The position numbers were made by a program, and so were the translations under genes. From Bacteroidota bacterium (GTDB lineage Bacteria; Bacteroidota; Bacteroidia; Cytophagales; Cytophagaceae): DNA of 19,710 nt. The notes below the pieces were generated by a model. The model did no database searches. It was not told where the DNA came from and saw only the letters and a program-made list of their open reading frames with translations. Location of the stretch: positions 1-19,710 of the forward strand of contig JAEWAY010000004.1 in assembly GCA_023391415.1 (NCBI GenBank). The letters are read 5' to 3'. Below are positions 6,586 through 14,105 of the stretch, piece after piece (the stretch's first letter is position 1; the number at the start of each line of letters is the position of its first letter).

Positions 6586-8169
6586 TTAATGTTTGACGAT
6601 TTTTCGCGCTGGTAAAACCATGTCGCTGGTAATCAGTCGAGCGAAATATATACCCGGTTCGAGCTTCGACAAATCCAGCGTTTTTACCCGGTTAAACGCG
6701 TCTTCCTGAATGATCGCGCCGTCGGCGCTCATCAACTGAAGGGTACCGCTGGCGTCCGCCTTGATCACGCAATGATCCGAAGCGGGATTGGGATATGCCG
6801 ACCAGTCCATATGCCGCGACTTGCTGATCGCGGTAATCACCGGACTGACCGGTACATAATAGAACAGTTCTTTGGGAAATGGTGTGGTGTCAAATACACT
6901 ATCCGCGGTTGTAAAAAACAGGATATCGTCAGACGCGGCAAAATTGTTGGCCATAGTATACTGCTGTGGTCCACCAAAAATAGCGCTCACTTTTACGCCC
7001 GGATCATTCAAGTCGGACTGTATGAGTTCGTAATTACTATAGTCGCTACTGCCAAAGGCGAACCAGCGGGCGTAAAACATATACCCGCTTACACCCTGAA
7101 AACGCCCGGTTACCTCCTGATCACCCATATTCATAAAATTCAAAGTTCCGGCTAACGTACCATCCGTTCTGAAAAAATCATTAGGATAGCGATCATATTC
7201 GGAATAGTAAACCAGTTTGTCTCCTACCGTAAAGAAGGTATTATACTTCGAATCCGTATTGAGATCGACAGGCTGCCCGGTTCCGCCCTCTATGCTGTAT
7301 ACATTGGATTCCGGACCTTGATTGAGCGATGTTTCATAGATCAGATAATTGTTTATGGAAGTCAGATAGGTAATGCTGTATTCCTCATTCGATTGTACAG
7401 CCAGAGAGTGCATCTCATCCGCGTATTTCCAGACCTGAGAAAAACTGTATTTATAAAATAAAGAGCCGTTCAAATACGCAAGATAAGAGGCTGGCCCGGA
7501 GCTATTTTTGATCAATACCGTTCCTTCCACACTGCCATCCGTCTGATACAGATAATACTGCTGGTTTTCAGTATCCCTCATGTTAAAATAAAGGTACTGA
7601 TCCCCGGCCACTATATCCCGGGACAAAAAGCTATACTGTGGGTTCGAAATTGCCAGATTGGTCAGAGCCAGAGGGCTCCCGTCATCATTTACTTTCCAAA
7701 ACTGCCAGCCATATCCGGATTTGCCGGCATAGAAATACAAGCTGCTATTAAAACCGACAGTTTGCGGAATGGTATCAAAAACCCCTACTTTCTCTACGAT
7801 ATTGTTATCCTTATGATTACGCCACAGGGTGACACTGTCACTCGCTGGTTTGGTCAGGAAATAAATATAATCACCCGCTGTAGGAAAATGAGGAATAAAA
7901 GTAGCACTGCCGGGACGATGATACCGGCTATATGTTATCGAATAGTTCGCGTCAGATAGTACAGGCTCCTGTAGCACAGCCAGCAGACTGATACTTTTCA
8001 TCATAGTATCGGCTACCATAATCTCGCTTTCGGCAGCAAAATATACTTTCCCGTTAAAACCTGTAAAATAGGTTTCATTCCCCTGTAATGTACCCAGTGA
8101 AACAGGTTGGGCCACCAGTAAACCTTTAAATAAAAAGCTGATAATTAAAATAGTAAAAAATTTCTTCAT
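6586..8169 (-). CDS. Secreted protein with T9SS type A sorting domain and ELWxxDGT-like motifs
   Basis: A 527-residue secreted protein. The ATG at 8169 is chosen because it begins a good signal peptide (MKKFFTILIISFLFKGLLVAQ, cleavage after VAQ); the frame is open upstream to 8241 but that extension is not signal-like. The body is beta-rich, with LYQTDGSVEGTVLIKN and FFRTDGTLAGTLNFMN, which resemble the ELWxxDGT repeat of large secreted Bacteroidota proteins. Spaced YF/YY strands between them suggest a beta-propeller. The last 75 residues (from YPNPASD to a final ARKIVKH) form a type A C-terminal sorting domain for type IX secretion. No catalytic motif is visible. It probably ends on the surface or in the medium; its role is unknown. 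It is transcribed alone and converges on the ZIP operon across the terminator. Confidence 0.85.
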   Translation of the reverse strand: MKKFFTILIISFLFKGLLVAQPVSLGTLQGNETYFTGFNGKVYFAAESEIMVADTMMKSISLLAVLQEPVLSDANYSITYSRYHRPGSATFIPHFPTAGDYIYFLTKPASDSVTLWRNHKDNNIVEKVGVFDTIPQTVGFNSSLYFYAGKSGYGWQFWKVNDDGSPLALTNLAISNPQYSFLSRDIVAGDQYLYFNMRDTENQQYYLYQTDGSVEGTVLIKNSSGPASYLAYLNGSLFYKYSFSQVWKYADEMHSLAVQSNEEYSITYLTSINNYLIYETSLNQGPESNVYSIEGGTGQPVDLNTDSKYNTFFTVGDKLVYYSEYDRYPNDFFRTDGTLAGTLNFMNMGDQEVTGRFQGVSGYMFYARWFAFGSSDYSNYELIQSDLNDPGVKVSAIFGGPQQYTMANNFAASDDILFFTTADSVFDTTPFPKELFYYVPVSPVITAISKSRHMDWSAYPNPASDHCVIKADASGTLQLMSADGAIIQEDAFNRVKTLDLSKLEPGIYFARLITSDMVLPARKIVKH

Positions 8170-8423
8170 AGCTCTGAATTTATCGTTTGTTGTAAGCATA
8201 GCAACTCCACACATCACCGATTGTTTTTCATTAAACCTCAACGACTGCCAGAGTACCTATAACAAACAATAAAAATATAATAATCAGCAAATTAACATAA
8301 GTTTTTTATTTAAAAACAGTTACTTTTATAAAACGACACAACCACGATAGCCTAATGAATAACAGATGGAAAGAAATTTCTATTTTTGCCAGTCTTAGTT
8401 ATTTAAGTTAGCTTCCGCGCATA
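8170..8423. promoter_or_regulatory. Divergent intergenic region with a candidate -7 box for the rightward gene
   Basis: This AT-rich region separates the divergent T9SS cargo gene and the small membrane-protein gene. At 8381-8388 the plus strand reads TATTTTTG, an exact match to the Bacteroidota -7 element TAnnTTTG. It would start transcription about 30 bases before the ATG at 8424. No TTTG -33 element is seen at the right distance. I found no clear box for the leftward gene. Confidence 0.35.
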
Positions 8424-8951
8424 ATGGAAAACGTAGTTGAATCACAGGAACATCGTCCTGTTCCGCCCTGTTCTTCTGTTGAAGAGCAAAATCTTATCAG
8501 TGCCGACAAATTTTTTGTCTTGTCCATAGCCACCATGGGCCTTTATACCTTCTGGTGGTCTTACAAAGTATGGCGTTTCTTTCAGCAAAAGGACCGGCTG
8601 GATATTTCACCGGCTCTCCGGGCCATATTCGGAATTTTCTTTCTGATTCCGCTATACAAACGCGTACTCCACTATGCCCGGGAAAAGGGATATCAGGAAC
8701 ACTATTCGCCTGTCCGGTTATTCGTATTCGGGCTGGCGTTTGAGCTGCTGGGATTTCTGCCCAATCCTTTCTTTCTGCTTTCCAACATAAGTGTACTGTT
8801 TGTACTTCCGGCCTTCAAAGCGCTTCTTCATGCCATGCGGCACGCTACAGAGTACAGCACCGTCTCCCAGTCCGGTTACAGCACACGTCAGAAAGTGCTT
8901 CTGGGCATCGGTGGTCTGATCTGGATACTATGTCTGGCTTCTGTGGACTGA
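8424..8951 (+). CDS. Small multi-pass membrane protein, possibly DUF4234-like
   Basis: A 175-residue integral membrane protein. The first 26 residues are a polar cytoplasmic tail. Hydrophobic segments follow at about 29-50 (FFVLSIATMGLYTFWWSYKVW), 64-80, 97-135 (probably two spans around LGFLPNPFFLLS) and 156-174. The motif SIATMGLYTFWWSYKVWRFF, with a polar/aromatic turn after the first span, is reminiscent of the DUF4234 group, but I am not sure of the assignment. No catalytic residues stand out. It is monocistronic: divergent from the T9SS cargo gene and followed by the CRISPR-like repeats. The function is unknown. Confidence 0.75.
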   Translation: MENVVESQEHRPVPPCSSVEEQNLISADKFFVLSIATMGLYTFWWSYKVWRFFQQKDRLDISPALRAIFGIFFLIPLYKRVLHYAREKGYQEHYSPVRLFVFGLAFELLGFLPNPFFLLSNISVLFVLPAFKALLHAMRHATEYSTVSQSGYSTRQKVLLGIGGLIWILCLASVD

Positions 8952-9042
8952 GAAATCAGAAAATGATAAAGCTGCACAGTCAATTGTTAACTTTATAATA
9001 CATAGCGAATTGATTCAACTATTTGTATTTGCATTTTAACAG
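8952..9042. other. AT-rich stretch before the CRISPR-like repeats
   Basis: 91 AT-rich bases between the membrane-protein stop and the first repeat copy, without a gene. By position and composition it could be a decayed CRISPR leader. I see no terminator hairpin or promoter match, and no earlier repeat copy where one would be expected (about 8976-9005). Confidence 0.35.
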
Positions 9043-9252
9043 CACTCAATCGTACCATGCTGGAATTGAAATGCACTTACTTTTATCAAATCGCCCTGTT
9101 GTGTTACTTGCTTTAATCGCACCATGTTGGAATTGAAATAATAAATAGTGAGTTATTTTTCACTATTTTCGCTTTAATCATACCATGTTGGAATTGAAAT
9201 ACGATCTCCTTGTTTTATTGACTAACAATAATACGGCATCTTGAATCGTACC
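9043..9252 (+). CRISPR. Decayed short CRISPR array: three 30-nt repeats plus half of a fourth
   Basis: Repeat copies lie at 9043-9072, 9110-9139 and 9171-9200. All end GGAATTGAAAT, the ATTGAAA-type 3' end common in CRISPR repeats. Copies 2 and 3 begin GCTTTAATC and agree at 28 of 30 positions; copy 1 agrees with copy 2 at 24 of 30. The intervening segments are unrelated to one another: 37 nt (9073-9109) and 31 nt (9140-9170). A fourth, truncated copy starts at 9239, with CTTGAATCGTACC (9240-9252) matching the repeat's 5' part at 12 of 13 positions after a 38-nt gap (9201-9238), exactly where the next repeat should be; its 3' half is replaced by the ATPase gene's upstream sequence. No cas genes are present in the window, so this is read as a remnant rather than a working array. 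A non-CRISPR interspersed repeat remains possible. Confidence 0.6.
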
Positions 9253-9267
9253 CGAAGAAACAAAACA

Positions 9268-10380
9268 ATGCCAATAGACAGAATACATATAAAAAGCTTT
9301 AAGTCGATACGTGATTCCGGTGATATCGCTATACAGCCAATCAATGTATTGATTGGACCAAACGGAGTAGGGAAAACAAACTTTATTCAGTTTTTCAAGC
9401 TACTGAACAGTATATATAAACAGCGGCTAAAATTCTACGTCGCTGAAAACGGCTACGAAGACCGTATTTTATATTTCGGACGGAAATATTCCAGGTTTCT
9501 GGAAGGAAGTATCGTTTTCAAACCAGAAACGGGCAATACGAACAACCGATACGATTTTCGGCTTGTTCCGCAAACTCAGGGCTCAGGCTTTTATTTTGAG
9601 CAAGACTCAGGTGGATATAATTTATTTTGTAATGGATACAATGAGAATTGGGATTATCTGAGCTTAGGAGGAGAAGGGAAAACTGAAAGCGAATTAAGAA
9701 ATCACGGCTCTCCCCGCGCAGACTATCTTCGTAATCACTTTGAAGACTTCAAGGTATTTCATTTTCATGACACAAGTCCTGGTTCTCCTCTAAAACAAGC
9801 CAACAAAACCAGGGATTATGATTATCTCAAAGAAGACGGAAGTAATCTGGCTGCTTTTCTTTTCAGAATACAAAATACACATCCACAGCACTTCAATATT
9901 ATTGAGCATACCATTCGGTCTATTGCGCCGTTTTTTGAACAATTCGACCTTAAGCCTGATGCCATGAATCCGGAAATAATCTTTTTAAACTGGCTGGAAA
10001 AAGGATCCGACGATTATTTCAATGCGCACAACCTTTCGGACGGAACACTTCGCTTTATTGCACTAACGACCCTGCTACTTCAACCTGAAGTTCCCAAAAC
10101 CATTATTATAGATGAACCGGAGCTTGGTCTGCATCCTTTTGCAATTCAGAAATTAGGTGCTTTAATAAAAAGTACTTCTGTAAAATCACAGATTATTATC
10201 TCAACGCAATCCGTTAATCTGGTCGATCAGTTTACCGCTAATGATATCATTGTGGTAGAACGCAGGGACAGGCAGACCATCTTTACCCGACAAAATGAAG
10301 ATAACCTGAAAGACTGGCTTGACGAATACAGCTTAGGTGAATTGTGGGAGAAAAATGTATTGGGAGGACGTCCACAATGA
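9268..10380 (+). CDS. AAA/ABC-type ATPase of the OLD/COG4637-like group, candidate defence ATPase
   Basis: A 370-residue cytosolic ATPase. The start is the ATG at 9268 (MPIDRIHIKSFKSI), which begins exactly at the family's first beta strand; a TTG at 9241 in the same frame adds only a basic tail. Walker A is GPNGVGKTN (residues 30-38), the ABC-signature-like loop is NLSDGT (255-260), and Walker B is TIIIDEPELGLHP (278-290). The segment after it reads ISTQSVNLVD (311-320), with Gln where many OLD and Rad50-like proteins have His. The central region (about 50-245) is the long insertion typical of AAA_21/OLD-type proteins, with no long coiled coil. Its stop overlaps the start of a DUF4276 gene (ATGA), so the two are translationally coupled. 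ATPase plus TOPRIM-like partner is the plan of split OLD-like defence systems. Composition is AT-rich, consistent with transfer. Confidence 0.88.
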   Translation: MPIDRIHIKSFKSIRDSGDIAIQPINVLIGPNGVGKTNFIQFFKLLNSIYKQRLKFYVAENGYEDRILYFGRKYSRFLEGSIVFKPETGNTNNRYDFRLVPQTQGSGFYFEQDSGGYNLFCNGYNENWDYLSLGGEGKTESELRNHGSPRADYLRNHFEDFKVFHFHDTSPGSPLKQANKTRDYDYLKEDGSNLAAFLFRIQNTHPQHFNIIEHTIRSIAPFFEQFDLKPDAMNPEIIFLNWLEKGSDDYFNAHNLSDGTLRFIALTTLLLQPEVPKTIIIDEPELGLHPFAIQKLGALIKSTSVKSQIIISTQSVNLVDQFTANDIIVVERRDRQTIFTRQNEDNLKDWLDEYSLGELWEKNVLGGRPQ

Positions 10381-11042
10381 GAGGGATATATATTCTGGGA
10401 GAAGGGCCTACTGAGGAAGAATTTGTAAATAGTACAATAAGACCCTATTTAACTGCACAGGGAATATATGATATCCGGTGTATTCTGATGCAAACCAGTC
10501 CGGGACATAAAGGTGGCGATGTCACATATGCCCGATACAAGCACAATGCTGAAAATCTGTTGAAAAGAGAAAAAGACGTTCTTATTACTTCTCTGATTGA
10601 TTTTTACAGGCTTCGCACCGATTTCCCTCAATACAGCCATTCATTAACAATCAAAGACAAAATACAAAGAGTCACATTTTTAGAGGAAGCGATCGCCAAA
10701 GACCTTAACCAGCCAAGATTTATTCCCTACATTCAGCTACATGAATTTGAAGGATTACTCTTTTCTTCTTCGGATGGATTTGATTTTCTGCCAGATATTC
10801 CTGAGCGAAACAAGAAAGAGTTGAATAAAGTAGTCAATCTGCACGATAATCCCGAACTACTAAACGATGGCGAGCAAACAGCTCCTTCCAAAAGATTGGA
10901 AAGACTTATTCCCGGCTATCAGAAGACACTGCATAGTCCCATGATTGCTGAGGTCATTACGTTAAGAACCATAATGACACGATGTGAGCGATTCAAAAAT
11001 TGGATCGGAACTTTGGTCAGTAAAATGCAAAGCTTCCAATAG
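10377..11042 (+). CDS. DUF4276 family protein (TOPRIM-like), partner of the upstream ATPase
   Basis: A 221-residue protein whose ATG overlaps the ATPase stop by four bases (ATGA), so this start is preferred to the in-frame ATG at 10344. It has the DUF4276 pattern: N-terminal strand and acidic loop YILGEGPTEEEFV (Glu9, Glu13-15), then GHKGGDVTYARY, then the central LITSLIDFYRL (Asp75) followed by DFP, then RFIPYIQLHEFEGLLFSS, and a C-terminal region with TAPSKRLERLIPGYQK. The glutamate loop plus Asp and HEFE resemble a TOPRIM-type metal site, so a nuclease or related phosphoryl-transfer role is plausible but unproven. It is cotranscribed with the ATPase and followed by a strong terminator, giving a compact two-gene module. 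AT-rich (37% GC at 10561-10620). Confidence 0.85.
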   Translation: MRGIYILGEGPTEEEFVNSTIRPYLTAQGIYDIRCILMQTSPGHKGGDVTYARYKHNAENLLKREKDVLITSLIDFYRLRTDFPQYSHSLTIKDKIQRVTFLEEAIAKDLNQPRFIPYIQLHEFEGLLFSSSDGFDFLPDIPERNKKELNKVVNLHDNPELLNDGEQTAPSKRLERLIPGYQKTLHSPMIAEVITLRTIMTRCERFKNWIGTLVSKMQSFQ

Positions 11043-11060
11043 AGTCACACTCTACAACTA

Positions 11061-11088
11061 AAAAACGCCGGCATCAACCGGCGTTTTT
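11061..11088. terminator. Bidirectional intrinsic terminator, 11-bp stem
   Basis: AAAAACGCCGG (11061-11071) pairs perfectly with CCGGCGTTTTT (11078-11088) around a CATCAA loop. The GC core has T-runs on both strands. It lies between the convergent DUF4276 gene and metE. Confidence 0.93.
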
Positions 11089-11122
11089 CAGATTCAGCGT
11101 ACTAAAAATATGACGAGATTCC

Positions 11123-13453
11123 TTACTGGTTAATCACAAAATTGGCCCTTTTTACATAATCCCGCGTCAGACGGGCCGCTTCCACCATATTCTTCAACGC
11201 GGCTTCCGTCTCCGGCCAGTTGCGGGTCTTCAGACCACAGTCCGGATTGACCCATATGTTTTCCGCGGGCAACACTTCCAGCGCTTTCTTGAGCAGGTAT
11301 TCCATTTCCTTTACCTGAGGTACACGGGGCGAGTGGATATCATATACCCCCGGTCCGATCTCGTTGGGATACCGGAAGCTGACAAACGCGTCCAGCAGCT
11401 CCATTTCCGATCTCGACGTCTCTATCGTGATCACATCGGCGTCCATAGCCGCTATATGCTCGATAATGTCGTTAAACTCGCTATAGCACATATGCGTGTG
11501 AATCTGCGTATCATCTTTCACACCACAAGAGCTCACCTTAAAGCATTGCACCGCCCAGTTCAGATACGCTTCCCAATCCGATTGGCGCAAAGGCAGACCT
11601 TCCCGGATCGCCGGTTCGTCAATCTGAATAATGGCCACACCCGCTTCTTCCAGCGCGACGACCTCATCCCGTATCGCCAACGCGATTTGCAGGCAGGTAA
11701 CCGATCTGGGCTGATCGTCCCGTACAAAAGACCATTGCAGCATGGTAACCGGCCCGGTCAGCATGCCCTTCATCGGTTTGTCCGTATACTGGCTGGCGAT
11801 CGAAGTCCAGCCTACCGACAAGTCCTTGTCTCTGTATACATCTCCGAATATCACCGGTGGCTTTACACAACGACTGCCATAGCTCTGTACCCAGCCATTG
11901 GAAGTAAAGGTATATCCCTGCAGCAGCTCACCGAAGTATTCCACCATATCATTGCGCTCAAACTCCCCGTGTACCAGCACATCCAGCCCGATCTCTTCCT
12001 GAACGCGTATGGTTTCCGCGATCGCGTCCCGGATTTGCCGCTCATAGTCTTCCCGGCTGATCGATCCGTTTTTCAGTCTGGCTCTCAGTTGACGGATGTC
12101 TTTGGTTTGGGGAAAAGAGCCGATCGTCGTTGTGGGGAAAAGCGGCAATTGCAGCTTTCGTTGCTGTATCTGACGGCGTTCCGGATAGGCGTTGGTACGC
12201 CTTGAATAAGTCGGATCAACCAGGCCAACCCGCTGCTTGACCGCCGCGTGGTGAATCAGCGGGGAAGTTTTCCGGTTTTCCAGAGCCTTCTGATTGGCGT
12301 CCAATAGCGCGGCGAACGTTCCGCTTTTATCTTCCGCCAATAGCCTGATCTCCGTCAGTTCCTTTAGTTTCTGCTTCGCGAAAGCCAGCCATTGCTTTAT
12401 TTCCGGAGACAGTACCTTTTCATTGGTCTCCAGATCCAGGTCACAGGGCGCGTGCAGCAGCGAACAGGAAGGCGCCACAAAAATCCGTTCCGCTCCCAAT
12501 ACCGCTTCCGCTTTTCTGATCAGCGCCAGCGAACGCTTATAATCATTTTTCCAGACGTTGCGTCCATCCACCACGCCGAGCGACAGGCTCAGTTGCTCAG
12601 GAATGAGTTCCAGCAAGGTATCCAGTTGTTCCGGAGCTCGAACCAGATCCACATGCAGCGCGCAAACAGGTAGCTTTGCCACCCAGGCCGCGTTTTCGCG
12701 CAATCCTTCAAAATAGGTAGCCAGCATTATTTTCAATGCAGGAAACCGCTCACGCAATGTTTCATAAGTTTCGCTGAAAGCCCTTTTTGCCCTGTCCGCG
12801 AGATCCAGCGCCAGAAAAGGCTCATCAATCTGAATCCATTCCGCTCCGGCATCCTGTAGCTTTTGCAGCAGCTCACCATATACTTCCAGCAGGGAAGGCA
12901 GCAGATCCAGCGCGTCAAAACTTCCTTTCTTCACCTTGCCGAGCAGGAGATAGGAAACCGGCCCAAGCAATACAGGACGGGTCTCTATCCCCAACGCTCG
13001 GGCTTCCTTGTAGTAATCAACCGGCAGTTCCGTAAGCAATTCGAACTGCTGATCGCTGTAAAACTCCGGTACGATATAATGGTAATTGGTATCAAACCAT
13101 TTGGTCATTTCCATGGCGACCACATCATCGCCGGCCTTTTGTACACCACGGGCCATGGCGAAATACAGATCCCAAACCGACTTCTCCGGATTTTCTCTGA
13201 TTCCCGCGTATCGGGGTGGTACAGCGCCCACCATAAGCGAAAAATCCAGCACCTGATCGTAAAAAGAAAAATCGTTGGAAGGAATAAAATCAATTCCCTG
13301 CTCTTTCTGCAGTTGCCAGTTTTTATGACGGATTTCTTTGCCCGTATGTATCAGTTCCTGTTCGCTGATTGTTCCGGACCAGTAGCTTTCACAAGCTTTT
13401 TTCAGCTCTCTGTTGTCACCGATTCTCGGGTAACCCAAATTGGATGTTTTCAT
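11123..13453 (-). CDS. metE: Cobalamin-independent methionine synthase MetE
   Basis: This 776-residue enzyme transfers the methyl group of 5-methyltetrahydropteroyl-triglutamate to homocysteine to make methionine, without vitamin B12. The start MKTSNLGYPRIGDNRELKKA is the canonical N-terminus. The N-terminal barrel includes IQIDEPFLALD (207-217). The C-terminal barrel has TTTIGSFPQT (441-450), the second IQIDEPAIREG (609-619) and the zinc site: His654 and Cys656 in HTHMCYSEF, Glu678 in TIETSRSE and Cys739 in NPDCGLKTR. These line up with E. coli H641, C643, E665 and C726 at a constant offset of 13. The full length is normal. It is divergent from an Lrp/AsnC regulator gene, which suggests local control of methionine synthesis. 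Its inferred 5' leader is too short for a SAM riboswitch. Confidence 0.97.
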   Translation of the reverse strand: MKTSNLGYPRIGDNRELKKACESYWSGTISEQELIHTGKEIRHKNWQLQKEQGIDFIPSNDFSFYDQVLDFSLMVGAVPPRYAGIRENPEKSVWDLYFAMARGVQKAGDDVVAMEMTKWFDTNYHYIVPEFYSDQQFELLTELPVDYYKEARALGIETRPVLLGPVSYLLLGKVKKGSFDALDLLPSLLEVYGELLQKLQDAGAEWIQIDEPFLALDLADRAKRAFSETYETLRERFPALKIMLATYFEGLRENAAWVAKLPVCALHVDLVRAPEQLDTLLELIPEQLSLSLGVVDGRNVWKNDYKRSLALIRKAEAVLGAERIFVAPSCSLLHAPCDLDLETNEKVLSPEIKQWLAFAKQKLKELTEIRLLAEDKSGTFAALLDANQKALENRKTSPLIHHAAVKQRVGLVDPTYSRRTNAYPERRQIQQRKLQLPLFPTTTIGSFPQTKDIRQLRARLKNGSISREDYERQIRDAIAETIRVQEEIGLDVLVHGEFERNDMVEYFGELLQGYTFTSNGWVQSYGSRCVKPPVIFGDVYRDKDLSVGWTSIASQYTDKPMKGMLTGPVTMLQWSFVRDDQPRSVTCLQIALAIRDEVVALEEAGVAIIQIDEPAIREGLPLRQSDWEAYLNWAVQCFKVSSCGVKDDTQIHTHMCYSEFNDIIEHIAAMDADVITIETSRSEMELLDAFVSFRYPNEIGPGVYDIHSPRVPQVKEMEYLLKKALEVLPAENIWVNPDCGLKTRNWPETEAALKNMVEAARLTRDYVKRANFVINQ

Positions 13454-13478
13454 TGCTTTTGGTAAATTAATTTCCTGA

Positions 13479-13486
13479 CAAAGCTA
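13479..13486 (-). promoter_or_regulatory. Candidate -7 promoter element for metE (TAGCTTTG)
   Basis: The minus strand reads TAGCTTTG, an exact match to the Bacteroidota -7 consensus TAnnTTTG, 26 bases before the metE ATG. Transcription would start about 20 bases upstream of the ATG. The expected -33 TTTG is not clearly present; only a T-rich run lies at that distance. Confidence 0.4.
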
Positions 13487-13597
13487 TATATAGAAGATAA
13501 AAAAAATACATATTAAAATATATTTGGAAATTAAATCTGTTTATAAAATATTTGAAAGAATAAAAATCCATATAGGTATCAAATAGCCCAGGTAATC

Positions 13598-13610
13598 AGA
13601 TAATTTATCT
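13598..13610. promoter_or_regulatory. 13-nt palindrome abutting the Lrp-family start codon
   Basis: AGATAATTTATCT is a perfect palindrome around a central T and ends on the base before the ATG at 13611, inside the metE/lrp divergent intergenic region. By position it could be an Lrp/AsnC operator for autoregulation. In such AT-rich DNA, chance is not excluded. Confidence 0.4.
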
Positions 13611-14087
13611 ATGCATACCATCGACGAAACCGACATCAGCATACTCCGGCTGCTACAGGAGAACAGCGATATTACCACCAAAGAGCTGGCCGATAAAGTC
13701 AATCTATCGCCTACTCCGGTATATGAACGGGTGAAAAAACTGGAACAGGAAGGCTATATCAAAAAATATGTCGCTCTGCTTGACCGCGAAAAGCTGGGCA
13801 AAGGCCTGATCGTATTCTGCAATGTATCGCTGCGCAAGCATACTCGAGAGATCGGGCAGCAGTTCGTACGTGATATCGCTATGCTCGATGAGGTTACCGA
13901 GTGTTACAACATATCGGGCGATTATGACTTTCTGCTCAAAGTGCTGGTCAACGATATGAAACATTATCAGGATTTTGTACTCAACCGGCTGGGTTCGGTC
14001 AAAAACATCGGAAGCGCGCACAGCATATTTGTCATGGGTGAGATCAAGCACAGCTATCAGATACCGCTGCCGGGGCGGGAGGGGTAG
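13611..14087 (+). CDS. Lrp/AsnC-family transcriptional regulator
   Basis: A 158-residue one-domain-plus-effector regulator. Residues 1-60 are the winged helix-turn-helix (ETDISILRLLQENSDITTKE, with recognition region LSPTPVYERVKKLEQEGYI). Residues about 65-150 are the RAM effector-binding domain with the signature SGDYDFLLKV. Length and order are normal for Lrp/AsnC proteins, which sense amino acids and form dimers to octamers. It is divergent from metE, so methionine or a related amino acid is the likely ligand and metE the likely target, an inference from position. The plus strand has TATATTTG (13519-13526), an exact -7-type match about 85 bases before the ATG, and the palindrome at 13598-13610 touches the start. 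Confidence 0.92.
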   Translation: MHTIDETDISILRLLQENSDITTKELADKVNLSPTPVYERVKKLEQEGYIKKYVALLDREKLGKGLIVFCNVSLRKHTREIGQQFVRDIAMLDEVTECYNISGDYDFLLKVLVNDMKHYQDFVLNRLGSVKNIGSAHSIFVMGEIKHSYQIPLPGREG

Positions 14088-14105
14088 CAAAAGTCAGAAT
14101 CCTGA

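Noticed and set aside
8170..8241. Longer N-terminus of the T9SS cargo protein
   Set aside because: Twenty-four polar residues would precede a clear MKKFF-type signal peptide; the start at 8169 is better.
9043..9252. A functional, complete CRISPR-Cas locus
   Set aside because: There are only three full repeats, one of them diverged, the spacing is uneven, the fourth repeat is broken and no cas gene lies in the window.
9241..9267. TTG at 9241 as the ATPase start
   Set aside because: The extra residues (NRTRRNKT) are not part of the family N-terminus and overlap the truncated repeat; the ATG at 9268 begins exactly at the first conserved strand.
9268..11042. Naming the ATPase/DUF4276 pair as PARIS
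   Set aside because: PARIS uses a different TOPRIM partner (DUF4435-type AriB); the second protein here shows DUF4276 motifs, so only a similarity in plan is claimed.
11333..12205. Long plus-strand reading frame opposite metE (and a similar one at 12863-13465)
   Set aside because: Antisense to a full-length MetE with all catalytic residues; the translation is low-complexity shadow sequence.
13454..13610. SAM riboswitch upstream of metE
   Set aside because: No conserved SAM-I or SAM-II core is recognisable, the DNA is AT-rich and low in structure, and the candidate promoter leaves only about 20 nt of leader.
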